Below are positions 1 through 7,544 of a DNA stretch of 37,956 nt, piece by piece. Position numbers and translations under genes: made by a program. Where the stretch lies: contig NSJK01000003.1 of NCBI GenBank assembly GCA_002632325.1, positions 1 to 37,956 on the forward strand, written 5' to 3'. This stretch comes from Lysobacterales bacterium. Its GTDB lineage: Bacteria > Pseudomonadota > Gammaproteobacteria > Xanthomonadales > Rhodanobacteraceae. The first letter of the stretch is position 1; every line of letters starts with the position of its first letter. The notes under the pieces are model-generated. The model worked only from the letters and a program-made list of their open reading frames with translations, was not told where the DNA came from and did no database searches.

Positions 1-297
1 GGCGCGCATGGATCGTCACTCTTCGCTGGCTTGGTCGCCTTGAAGCGTGCACCATGCGCGCATCTCTATCCAGTCAAATCCTACGCAAACCCTTGTTCTT
101 GCTCGCGAGAACGTGGGGAAACCTCAGACTCCGTCCCCTTTGTTAGCCGAGCTGTCAGAGGAAAATTCAAACGGATAATTACTCCGTCCCCTTTGTTACC
201 TCTCCTCAACTCACCCCGTACACCAGATTCGGCGATAACTCTTTTATTACCTGTCTATGGTCTATCATCGGACCGAAATCTGGACGGATGGGGCAGG
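1..297. other. Leader/spacer with REP-like copies, no supported gene
   Basis: An open frame runs through this stretch into the Kelch gene, but its translation is low-complexity and arginine-rich, and the credible start lies at 298. The stretch carries an 18-base sequence twice (128-145 and 181-198, reading actccgtcccctttgtta). The second copy is part of a 26-base sequence that recurs inverted at 2604-2629. I see no convincing end of an upstream gene. Confidence 0.5.
166..191 (+). repeat. REP-like 26-bp repeat, left inverted copy
   Basis: These 26 bases are the exact reverse complement of 2604-2629. A shorter copy of the right half lies at 128-145. Short repeated spacer sequences of this kind usually belong to REP/RAYT systems in gammaproteobacteria. 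The two inverted copies enclose the Kelch, small membrane protein and RadC-like genes. Confidence 0.7.
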
Positions 298-1395
298 ATG
301 ATTCTGGGTTCCGTGGTCCTTACGTTGAATCTGGCTGTCCTGGGCGCGGTCGATGGGCTTTTCGTGCCCGCGCCGGACATGACGTTCGCCCGCTACACGG
401 CTTCCGCCGCAGCTCTCCCAAGCGGCGATGTACTCCTCTACGGCCCATCCTACGACGGCGACGCGTACGGCATGGCGAGCGGCACATGGGTCGAGACGTC
501 CCTCATACCCGCACCACGTTTCAACGCCCACCTCGTGGCCCTTGCCGGCCGCGGCGCGCTGCTCATCGGCGGCGACCCAACCGACCCCCGCACCGTGCGG
601 TACGCACCCGAGACGAAGACGTGGACGTGGAGTGCACCGCTCACCGTGGCTCGGCGTTTCGAGGTCGTCGCGACGCTGGCAGACGGCCGCATCCTCGTCG
701 CCGGAGGATTCGGCTCCGACACCACGCCTACCGTGAGTGCGGAGCTCTACGACCCAGCAACCGGAACATTCACCGCCACCGGCGCGATGCCGCGGCCGCG
801 CGCGGGCGGGATTGCCGAGGTGCTCCCGGATGGTCGCGTGCTCGTCGCCGGCGGCCTCGACGCCACAGGGAACGGCGACCCCTGCGCGGTGGTGTACTCG
901 CCAGCGTCCGGAACGTTTTCGTCCGGCCCGTGCTTCGCGGCCGCGACACATGGCCGCTTCGCACCGGCCTCCGCTCGCCTTCGCGATGGCCGCGTGCTCG
1001 TCTCCGGTGGCCAGACGTACTTCCAAGGGAGCACGCGCCTGGCGCCCGACGCGGATGTGTATGACCCGGCGACGAACCAATGGACGCAGCGCTTCACGTC
1101 GGCTCGGTTCGAGCACACGCTGACGACGCTCGACGATGGGCGGGTCTTGGCCATCGGTGGCGTCGATGACTGGAATAGTCCCATCGCGACCAGCGAAATC
1201 TTCGACCCTGCACTCGATGCGTTCCGCATAGGGCCGTCGCTGATGGTGCCGCGTTATGGCCATACCGCCACAGCACTGCCGGGCAACCGGGTGCTCGTCG
1301 CGGGCGGTCGCATTTCAGCCAGCGAATGGACGGCGAGCACAGAAATATACACAGACGATGCGCTCATGCGCGACGGATTCGAAGAGGAGCAGTGA
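298..1395 (+). CDS. Secreted Kelch-repeat beta-propeller protein with DGFE tail
   Basis: About 365 residues from the ATG at 298, which follows a G-rich stretch and begins a typical signal peptide (hydrophobic core around residues 2-20). The upstream in-frame extension looks non-coding. The body has at least five Kelch-type blades, seen as repeated DGRVLVAGG-like strands each followed by a YDPATGTF-like strand, as in Kelch and galactose-oxidase-type propellers. No catalytic residues are evident, so a binding or surface role is inferred. The C-terminus reads LMRDGFEEEQ, matching the DGFD/DGFE tail on other secreted proteins here. It is probably exported. The next gene starts one base after its stop, so the two are likely co-transcribed. 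Confidence 0.8.
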   Translation: MILGSVVLTLNLAVLGAVDGLFVPAPDMTFARYTASAAALPSGDVLLYGPSYDGDAYGMASGTWVETSLIPAPRFNAHLVALAGRGALLIGGDPTDPRTVRYAPETKTWTWSAPLTVARRFEVVATLADGRILVAGGFGSDTTPTVSAELYDPATGTFTATGAMPRPRAGGIAEVLPDGRVLVAGGLDATGNGDPCAVVYSPASGTFSSGPCFAAATHGRFAPASARLRDGRVLVSGGQTYFQGSTRLAPDADVYDPATNQWTQRFTSARFEHTLTTLDDGRVLAIGGVDDWNSPIATSEIFDPALDAFRIGPSLMVPRYGHTATALPGNRVLVAGGRISASEWTASTEIYTDDALMRDGFEEEQ

Positions 1396-1396
1396 A

Positions 1397-1822
1397 GTGA
1401 ACGACGGAGCCGCGTTGTTGCTGTTGGTCGTTGTGGGCGTGTTTGTCCTTCTGCTGGCCGCAGCCGTCCGGGGCGGCGGCTCAGGAAAAAGCGGGACCGA
1501 ATGGCGTCCGGGGTTCGGCGCCGACGGCACGCCCGACCGCCCGTTCAAGCCGACGGCGTCCGGTCCTGGCATCGCCATCGACGACGTCAACGGATGGCTC
1601 TGGCTGGCGACCAAAGAAAACGGATGCCTTCTGCTCGACCGAGCGAACGTTCGAGAGTGGACGCATGAGTGGAGAAGCATGCCGAATGGCGAAAGGTGGC
1701 ACAACGAACTGACCTTTCGGCTTGCCGATCTCAAAACGCCGGTCGTTAAAGTTGCCTTCGGCAGAAATCACAAGCTCGCTGAAGAGTGGCAGGCTCGTCT
1801 GACGAGCTGGCTTAGCGGCTAG
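1397..1822 (+). CDS. Small membrane-anchored protein of unknown function
   Basis: 141 residues from a GTG at 1397, one base after the Kelch stop and preceded by the Shine-Dalgarno-like AGAGGAG inside the Kelch 3' end. An upstream ATG in the same frame would overlap the Kelch gene by about 140 bases and is less likely. Residues ~4-24 form one transmembrane helix, followed by a Gly-rich linker. A globular domain at ~50-138 contains IAIDD, W/L-rich strands and KVAFGRNHKLAEEW. It resembles the short DUF4755-like domains found with mobile elements, but I cannot assign it firmly. Its function is unknown. Confidence 0.65.
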   Translation: MNDGAALLLLVVVGVFVLLLAAAVRGGGSGKSGTEWRPGFGADGTPDRPFKPTASGPGIAIDDVNGWLWLATKENGCLLLDRANVREWTHEWRSMPNGERWHNELTFRLADLKTPVVKVAFGRNHKLAEEWQARLTSWLSG

Positions 1823-2067
1823 TCCTCGCATCGGCGCGGAAATCTGCTGACAAACGGCACGGGCATCGGCGCGTGCTCACACAGGCCATCGTGTGCTCCC
1901 CGGCACACGGAGTGGCGCGTTTATCGGAGCACCTTTGCTCCGACTGCGGCTGCCCGCAACGGCTTCGCCGTCGTCCACTGCGTTTCCGTCTCCGGATGCG
2001 TCACCCGCTCGTCGTCGGAGCGGCCGGTTTCCTCACGGCGCCACCCCGCGCGCCGGGGAGATCGACA

Positions 2068-2550
2068 ATGGCGGTGCGCGACAATCTGGGCCGATACACA
2101 TTCCGAGGCAAGCAGACCGAGCAGGACATCTTGGCCGTCGCTGAAGACATCCTGCGAGCAAGGCTCGAACGACTGGGCGCCCTCACCAGTCCCGACCAGA
2201 GCGCCGCTTTCCTCCGGTTGCGGCTGGGAGCTTTGGAGCACGAGGAGTTCCATGCCGTATGGCTCGACACTCGACACCGCATCCTTGCGGTCGAGTTCTT
2301 GGCGCGAGGCACCATCGATGGCGCGTCGGTCCATCCTCGTGAAGTCGTGAAGTCTGCTTTGCGTCAGAACGCGTCCGCGGTCGTGTTTGCGCACAACCAC
2401 CCGAGCGGCTCTCCAGAGCCAAGTGCTGCGGACCGAGCCATCACGACGCGCCTTCGCGACGCGCTGGATCTCGTCGGGGTTCGCGTCCTGGACCACGTCG
2501 TTGTTGCTGCCGAGGGTTCGGTCTCGTTGGCACAGCGGGGATGGTTGTAG
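2068..2550 (+). CDS. RadC-like JAB/MPN domain protein (mobile-element type)
   Basis: 160 residues from the ATG at 2068, preceded by a GGGGAG ribosome site at 2055-2060. The reading frame is open further upstream, but that part translates to non-protein-like sequence. The JAMM zinc-protease signature HNHPSG followed by SAAD is intact near residues 111-122, with the upstream region VWLDTRHRILAVEFL typical of RadC. Chromosomal RadC proteins are ~220-230 residues and carry an N-terminal helix-hairpin-helix part; this one lacks it, as do the short RadC-like proteins of plasmids and integrative elements. The biochemical role of the family is unresolved. It fits the accessory character of 1-2.9 kb. 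Confidence 0.85.
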   Translation: MAVRDNLGRYTFRGKQTEQDILAVAEDILRARLERLGALTSPDQSAAFLRLRLGALEHEEFHAVWLDTRHRILAVEFLARGTIDGASVHPREVVKSALRQNASAVVFAHNHPSGSPEPSAADRAITTRLRDALDLVGVRVLDHVVVAAEGSVSLAQRGWL

Positions 2551-2556
2551 CCCGCC

Positions 2557-2583
2557 GCGCACGCCGACCAGTTCGGCGTGCGC
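2557..2583 (+). terminator. Hairpin after RadC-like gene
   Basis: A perfect 11-bp stem (2557-2567 with 2573-2583) and a 5-base loop begin 6 bases after the RadC-like stop codon. There is no strong T-run, so it may be a weak or Rho-assisted terminator, or a REP-type hairpin. Confidence 0.5.
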
Positions 2584-2603
2584 AGCTTTCGCAGGGGAGA
2601 AAT

Positions 2604-2629
2604 GGGGACGGAGTAATTATCCGTTTGAA
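2604..2629 (-). repeat. REP-like 26-bp repeat, right inverted copy
   Basis: Exact reverse complement of 166-191. It lies ~100 bases before a stub with the hallmark N-terminus of REP-associated tyrosine transposases, the usual genomic partner of such repeats. Confidence 0.7.
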
Positions 2630-2727
2630 ACAGGGGCACTTTCGTACACGCGCACGCGGGATTTCGCCGATGACGATGGCAGCAGCGGGATTGCACCATG
2701 CGGGCATCGCTCACTTCGGCCATCCCG

Positions 2728-2766
2728 ATGCCTCGTCGTCCGCGCCTGCTCGTCGCAGGCATACCT
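2728..2766 (+). pseudogene. Stub resembling a REP-associated tyrosine transposase N-terminus
   Basis: From the ATG at 2728 the translation is MPRRPRLLVAGIP, which matches the very conserved start of RAYT (Y1_Tnp) transposases. In intact proteins this is followed by HHVTQRG and then HUH catalytic motifs. Here the similarity ends after 13 residues and no HUH motif follows, so I read it as a truncated remnant. It adjoins a REP-like repeat, which supports the reading. The rest of 2767-2924 shows no gene. Confidence 0.5.
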
Positions 2767-2924
2767 GCTCCAGATGCGCACCTTCGTTGTCTGCGAGCGG
2801 TTCGGACGCTACGCCCGGGCCGGGCGCGATTCCGGGACGGCTGTCGCGGTTCGACGCATCGGCTGGTCGCCAAGGGTCGATCCTGCATTCAAACGACGCG
2901 CATGACGCAACCGGGCGAGCTGCC

Positions 2925-3320
2925 TTACCAGATCGTGCGTACGTGACGGTAGTCGCGGATACGCTGGTCGGCGCTGATCAGCGGCGCATTGTGCGCGCGC
3001 GCCGTGGCCACGATGATGCGGTCAGCGGGATCGCCATGGAACTGGCCCGGCAGGCGTGTCGAGTCCAAGGCAACGTCGATTCCCATGGGCAGCACCACGA
3101 CGCCAGGGACTGCCTGCACCGCTTCGAACCAGCGGTCCACGTCCATCGACAGCAGCAAGCGGCCCTTGGCCACGAGCATGCCGATCTCCCTTGCGCAGAT
3201 TGCCGGGATACCCAGCCGCCCGTCCGGCAATTCCCGGGAGATCGCGCTACGCGCCTTGCGTGCAAGCCGCGCGTCGTTGGCGACCCACCACACCAGCACA
3301 TGCGTATCGAGCACGATCAA
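2925..3320 (-). CDS. vapC: PIN-domain toxin (VapC-like)
   Basis: 131 residues. The PIN fold is recognisable from the N-terminal strand MIVLDTHVLVWW with the first acidic metal ligand (Asp5), an acidic residue in the middle (CAREIGML) and a later DPADRIIVATA segment with the remaining Asp ligands. PIN toxins are Mg-dependent ribonucleases that cut tRNA or rRNA and stop growth until neutralised by the antitoxin. Its ATG overlaps the stop of the upstream antitoxin by four bases (ATGA), typical of translational coupling in toxin-antitoxin operons. All expected acidic positions appear present, so it is probably functional. Confidence 0.9.
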   Translation of the reverse strand: MIVLDTHVLVWWVANDARLARKARSAISRELPDGRLGIPAICAREIGMLVAKGRLLLSMDVDRWFEAVQAVPGVVVLPMGIDVALDSTRLPGQFHGDPADRIIVATARAHNAPLISADQRIRDYRHVRTIW

Positions 3321-3547
3321 TGCTGCGCATCCCAGGCCTCGTCCACCGGCGCCAGCGGATCGTCGAAACGCAGCACCGACCCGGCCAACGACGCCAATGC
3401 ATCGGCCGCTGGCGGCTGGTAGCGCGTCACGGTCAAGGCAGGCTTGCCGTTGTCGGTGATGACGACCGGCGTGCCGGTCTTCTCGATCTGGCGAAAGATC
3501 TCGAGTGCGTGCGCCTTGAAGCGCGATTTGGACACCTGCGCAGCCAT
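3317..3547 (-). CDS. Phd/YefM-type antitoxin
   Basis: 76 residues. The N-terminal part (VSKSRFKAHALEIFRQIE, then PVVITDNGKPALTV) is the Phd/YefM DNA-binding fold. The C-terminal ~30 residues, ending in an acidic DPLAPVDEAWDAQH tail, would wrap and block the toxin. It is first in the operon and overlaps the PIN toxin gene by 4 bases. Phd-type antitoxins are known partners of PIN toxins. Two palindromic sites just upstream (3566-3587) suggest autorepression. Confidence 0.88.
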   Translation of the reverse strand: MAAQVSKSRFKAHALEIFRQIEKTGTPVVITDNGKPALTVTRYQPPAADALASLAGSVLRFDDPLAPVDEAWDAQH

Positions 3548-3565
3548 CGCCCTACCCTCCGTGAG

Positions 3566-3587
3566 ACCATGGTCACTATACCATGGT
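3566..3587 (-). promoter_or_regulatory. Paired palindromic operator and -10 of the Phd/PIN operon
   Basis: Two copies of the perfect palindrome accatggt (3566-3573 and 3580-3587) are spaced 14 bases start to start, 19-40 bases upstream of the antitoxin ATG. On the minus strand a TATAGT element lies between them and could be the -10 box. Binding by the antitoxin complex would then block RNA polymerase. The operator role is inferred from position and symmetry. Confidence 0.6.
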
Positions 3588-3710
3588 CACGCGAGCGCCC
3601 TTGGCCGGTTTCGCGGCCATGCGAAGGCGTCCACGCTTGACCTGGATCAGCGCACCGCGCCAGCTGCCAGCCCATGCTGAGGGCCTCGCCGTTGCCGTGC
3701 CGCTCCTGCC

Positions 3711-5660
3711 GTGTCTGCCCACGACGCTCCACCGCCCGAACCGCGCGACCACGCGCTCGACGCCTGCTTCCTCGGCCCCTACGGCGAGAACAACGCGCTG
3801 CTGGAAAAGATCCTCGTCGAGTTCCTGCGCGACCACGTCTACTGGCGGCGCAATTTCCATCCCGAGGATCCGCCCGCGATCGGTACCGCGGCGGCGCTGC
3901 ATCCGGACTATCTCGCCTTCGAAGCGCGCATGCGCCGCGAGCTGCATCAACTGTCGGCGGTGCTGAAGAAGTCGGTGCCCTTCCACAGTCCGCGCTACAT
4001 CGGCCACATGGCGTCCGACTTGCTGCTGCCCGGCCTTGCCGCGCAGATGCTGACCCTGCCCTACAACCCCAACAACGTCACCGAGGATGTCGCGCCGGTC
4101 ACGGTCGACATGGAAGTTCAGGTCGGCCTGCAGCTCGCACGCATGCTCGGCTATCCGCACGATCCCGCGCAGCCGGCCTGCGCGTTCGGGCACCTGACTT
4201 CGGGCGGCACGCTCGCAAACTATCAGGCGCTGCGGCTCGCGCTTGCGCTCAAGGCGTTTCCGCTTGCGCTGCGCGCGGCGCAGGTGCCCGACCTGGACTT
4301 GCCGGCTGATGACTGGAGCGCGTTCAACCTCAGCCACGCGCAGGGCATTGCCCTGCTCGAAGCCTGGCAATCGTGGCTCGCCGCACAATCGCCAACGCAG
4401 CGCGCGGACTGGCTCGCGCGCGTCGAACGCGAGCGCATCGAACAGCGCGGGATCGCCGGCTTCTTTACCGCCCATCCGCAGTTGGGCGTACCACGCGTGC
4501 TGGCGCCGATCACCGCGCACTATTCCTGGAGCAAGGGCCTCAAGCTGCTTGGCTTGGGACGCGACCAGCTCGAGCTGCTGCCCACGCGCGGCATGCGCCT
4601 GGATGCGGACGCGCTGACCGAGCGCGTCGAGCAGCTCGCGCGCGAGCGCACGCCGGTGCTGATGGCGGTGGCGGTGCTCGGCAGCACGGAATACGGCACG
4701 ATCGATCCCGTCGATGGCGTGCTCGCGGCGCGCGAGCGTGGCCGCGCACTGTGTCTGGATTTCGCGGTGCATGTGGATGCCGCATGGGGCGGCTACCTCG
4801 CCACGTTGTTTCGCAACGAGGACGGCAGCCTGCGCAGACGCGAGGAAGTCGCGCGCGAATTCAGCTATTTTCCTTCGCCGCCGATCCATCGCGCCTTCGA
4901 AGCACTCGCGCATACCGACTCGGTCACGGTCGATCCGCACAAGCTCGGCTATCTGCCCTTCGGCAGCGGCGCCTTCGTCTGCCGCGATCATCGCGCGGTG
5001 GCCCTGCTCGGCGAACGCGCCGACTACGTATTCCACGGCGGCGAGCGTCAGGACTACATGAAGCGCTATCGCGGCCTGGGCCAGTTCGTGCCCGAAGGCT
5101 CCAAGCCCGGCGCCGCCGCCGCTGCGGTGTATGTCGTGCACAAGGTGCTGCCGCTCGACCATGTGCATTTCGGCCACCTGCCGCGCACCACGGTGCGCGC
5201 GACCGAGATCTTCTACGACCGCGCTCGCCGCTTCACGCAGGACATTTCCGCACGCATGCGCGTGCGCGTGCCCTTCGAGCCGGACAGCAACCTCGTGTGC
5301 CTGGCCTTCAATCCGCATGGCAACACCACGGTCGCCGGCGCCAACGCCTTCGTGCGCCGTCTCTACGAGGAACTGCGTACCGATCCGAACCATCCGCTGC
5401 AACTCAAGGAGTTCTTCGGCTCGATCACCAGCCTGCGTCCGGAGCTGGTCGGCGCTGCGCAAACCGCGAGCATCCTCGGTGATCTCGGGCTCGATCCAGC
5501 CAGTTTCGATGCCGACAGCGACCGCTTGCTGATCCTGCGCCACACGCTGATGAATCCCTACCTCATCGACCGCGAGAACGACATCAGCTACATCGAGCTG
5601 TATTTCGACTTCCTTGCGCGCAGCATCGATGCGCTGGGCGGCGCCGCGCCTGCCGTATGA
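3711..5660 (+). CDS. Group II PLP-dependent decarboxylase, bacterial tyrosine decarboxylase-like
   Basis: 649 residues from a GTG at 3711; no strong ribosome site is visible, so the start is uncertain. The catalytic motif TVDPHKLGY places the PLP-binding lysine at ~Lys411, and HVDAAWGGY supplies the Asp (~356) that contacts the pyridine ring. Layout and length match the ~620-residue bacterial tyrosine decarboxylases better than 450-550-residue glutamate decarboxylases: an N-terminal YWRRNFHPED region, then RYIGHMASD and the HYSWSKGLKLLG block. The predicted reaction is decarboxylation of an aromatic L-amino acid to its amine and CO2; the substrate is not proven. The next gene begins 31 bases downstream, and a tyrosine-biosynthesis-type gene lies further along the unit. 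Confidence 0.85.
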   Translation: MSAHDAPPPEPRDHALDACFLGPYGENNALLEKILVEFLRDHVYWRRNFHPEDPPAIGTAAALHPDYLAFEARMRRELHQLSAVLKKSVPFHSPRYIGHMASDLLLPGLAAQMLTLPYNPNNVTEDVAPVTVDMEVQVGLQLARMLGYPHDPAQPACAFGHLTSGGTLANYQALRLALALKAFPLALRAAQVPDLDLPADDWSAFNLSHAQGIALLEAWQSWLAAQSPTQRADWLARVERERIEQRGIAGFFTAHPQLGVPRVLAPITAHYSWSKGLKLLGLGRDQLELLPTRGMRLDADALTERVEQLARERTPVLMAVAVLGSTEYGTIDPVDGVLAARERGRALCLDFAVHVDAAWGGYLATLFRNEDGSLRRREEVAREFSYFPSPPIHRAFEALAHTDSVTVDPHKLGYLPFGSGAFVCRDHRAVALLGERADYVFHGGERQDYMKRYRGLGQFVPEGSKPGAAAAAVYVVHKVLPLDHVHFGHLPRTTVRATEIFYDRARRFTQDISARMRVRVPFEPDSNLVCLAFNPHGNTTVAGANAFVRRLYEELRTDPNHPLQLKEFFGSITSLRPELVGAAQTASILGDLGLDPASFDADSDRLLILRHTLMNPYLIDRENDISYIELYFDFLARSIDALGGAAPAV

Positions 5661-5691
5661 TTCGCGCTTTCGTCCTGCCAATGTCACCGCC

Positions 5692-6771
5692 ATGAACGAC
5701 GATCGCGCCTGGGTTCACACCGCCATCGATGCACTTGCGCGCGAAGCCGCGCGCTCGGCCGACACCCATCTGCTCAAGATCAACCTGCCCGGTTTCGCAG
5801 GAATCGACTTCTATTTCAAGGACGAGGCCTCGCATCCGACCGGCAGCCTCAAGCATCGACTCGCACGCTCGCTGTATCTCTACGCGCTGTGCAATGGACG
5901 CCTGCGCAAGGGCCAGCCGACCGTCGATGCGTCCTCGGGCAGCACCGCGATCGCCGAGGCCTGGTTCGCGCGCCTGCTCGGCCTGCGTTTCACTGCGGTG
6001 ATGCCGGCCGCGACCGCGCCGGCCAAGATCCGCGCCGTCGAAGCACTCGGCGGCGCCTGCGACCTCGTCGAGGATCCCTCGCAGGTGCATGCGCGCGCCG
6101 CCTGGCATGCCGCCAACGGCGCCTGCCATCTCGATCAGTTTGGCCTCGCCGAACGCGCCACCGACTGGCGCGGCAACAACAACATCGCCGAGTCGATCCT
6201 CGGCCAGCTCGAACACGAGCCGCACGCGCAACCGGCGTGGATCGTCTGCGGCGCCGGCACCGGCGGCACCTCGGCGACGATCGGCCGCTATCTGCGCTAC
6301 CGCCGCCTGCCCACGCAACTGTGCGTGGCCGAACCGAGCGGCAGCGCCTACGTGCACGGTTTTCGCAATCGCGACGCGCGCGCCTGCGCGAGTCAGCCGA
6401 CCCTGATCGAAGGCATCGGCCGTCCACGCGTCGAACCCTGCTTCCTGTTCGACGTGGTCGATGCGGTGATCGAAGTGCCCGATGCCGCCTCGATCGCGGC
6501 AACCTGGTCGCTCGATGAACTGCTCGCGCGCCGCTACGGCGGTTCCTCGGGAACCAACTTCGTCGCCTGCCTCGAATTGGCCGCGCAGATGCGCGCACGC
6601 GGCGAGCGCGGCAGCATCGTCAGCCTGCTGTGCGATCGCGGCGAGCGCTATGCCGAGACCTTGTTCGATCCTGACTGGCTCACCGCGCACCGAATCGACT
6701 GCAAGCCCTGGCGCGCGCATCTGGACGATTGCGTGCGCAGCGGCACGGCGCCCTTGCCGGGGCCAGCGTGA
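5692..6771 (+). CDS. cds1: PLP-dependent L-cysteine desulfhydrase (Cds1-like)
   Basis: 359 residues from the ATG at 5692. The PLP lysine (~Lys54) lies in HPTGSLKHRLARSLYLYA. Other blocks are SSGSTAIAEAWFARLLGL, ERATDWRGNNNIAESI, the Gly-rich phosphate loop CGAGTGGTSATIGRYLRYRR and EGIGRPRVEP. These are nearly word for word those of Mycobacterium tuberculosis Cds1 (Rv3684), which degrades L-cysteine to H2S, pyruvate and ammonia. The protein belongs to the cysteine synthase/cystathionine beta-synthase superfamily, so a synthase annotation is also possible. It is soluble and cytoplasmic. Its stop overlaps the GTG of the following tyrA-like gene. Confidence 0.87.
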   Translation: MNDDRAWVHTAIDALAREAARSADTHLLKINLPGFAGIDFYFKDEASHPTGSLKHRLARSLYLYALCNGRLRKGQPTVDASSGSTAIAEAWFARLLGLRFTAVMPAATAPAKIRAVEALGGACDLVEDPSQVHARAAWHAANGACHLDQFGLAERATDWRGNNNIAESILGQLEHEPHAQPAWIVCGAGTGGTSATIGRYLRYRRLPTQLCVAEPSGSAYVHGFRNRDARACASQPTLIEGIGRPRVEPCFLFDVVDAVIEVPDAASIAATWSLDELLARRYGGSSGTNFVACLELAAQMRARGERGSIVSLLCDRGERYAETLFDPDWLTAHRIDCKPWRAHLDDCVRSGTAPLPGPA

Positions 6772-7544
6772 GGCCCGGCGCAGTCGCGCTGCTCGGTTTT
6801 GGTCGCTTCGGCGCGGCCTTCGCCGAGCTCCTGCAGCAAGCCGGGCATCGCGTGCGCGTGCACGATCCGCACGCACAGGTGCCGGCGGCCCTTGCCGCGA
6901 ACGACCTCGCCGATGCCCTTGCCGATGCGCACTGGGTGGTGCTGGCGATGCCGGTGCCGCATTTGCGCGCGGCGCTGTCCGAGCTGCGGCCGCTGTTGCG
7001 ACCCGGGCAGATCGTGTTCGATGTCGGCAGCGTCAAGCTCCATCCCTGCGAGCAGATGGATGAAATCCTCGGCGATGCGATCGCGCATGTCGGCACGCAT
7101 CCGCTGTTCGGCCCCTTGAGCCTCGCGCGCGGCGATCGTCCGCTGCGCGTGGTGCTGTGCCCTTCACCGGCGCATGCACAGGCGGCGCAGCAGGTAGCCG
7201 AACTGTTCCGCGCACTCGACTGCGAGGTGATCGAACTCGATGCCGCCAGTCACGACCGCGCGATGGCGCGCACGCATGCGATGGCGTTCTTCCTCGCCAA
7301 GGGCCTGATCGATTTTGGTGTCGAGGACAGCCTCACGCTTGCGCCACCCTCGTTTCAGGGCATGCGCCGCATGCTCGATGCGGTGCGCGGCGACGCCGGT
7401 CATCTGTTCGCGGCGATCCAGCGCGAAAATCCCTACGCGCAGCAAGCGCGCGAGCAGCTGCTCGCCGCACTCGATGCCGTGCATCGCCAGTTGCAGACGC
7501 CCGCCGACGACGACAGTCTCGCGATTCCCGGATCCACGCCATGA
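6768..7544 (+). CDS. tyrA: Prephenate dehydrogenase-like protein
   Basis: 258 residues from a GTG at 6768 that overlaps the previous stop as GTGA; this coupling decides the start. The N-terminus [18 protein letters not shown] is a Rossmann GxGxxG dinucleotide site. DVGSVK and [12 protein letters not shown] follow, both diagnostic of prephenate/arogenate dehydrogenases. The helical C-terminal domain is short, and no chorismate mutase or ACT domain is present. The expected reaction is NAD(P)-dependent oxidative decarboxylation of prephenate to 4-hydroxyphenylpyruvate, towards tyrosine. The C-terminus overlaps ubiD by ATGA. At 258 residues it is shorter than many TyrA proteins, so a specialised role is possible. 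Confidence 0.8.
   Translation: MRPGAVALLGFGRFGAAFAELLQQAGHRVRVHDPHAQVPAALAANDLADALADAHWVVLAMPVPHLRAALSELRPLLRPGQIVFDVGSVKLHPCEQMDEILGDAIAHVGTHPLFGPLSLARGDRPLRVVLCPSPAHAQAAQQVAELFRALDCEVIELDAASHDRAMARTHAMAFFLAKGLIDFGVEDSLTLAPPSFQGMRRMLDAVRGDAGHLFAAIQRENPYAQQAREQLLAALDAVHRQLQTPADDDSLAIPGSTP

Noticed and set aside
2..43. Possible end of an upstream gene in the first 43 bases
   Set aside because: Only 13 codons are visible before a stop, which is too little to support a gene.
3576..5693. 705-codon open frame on the minus strand
   Set aside because: It is antisense to the PLP decarboxylase, whose family motifs are clear. Its translation is rich in Arg, Ala, His and Gln with no domain, as GC-rich shadows are.
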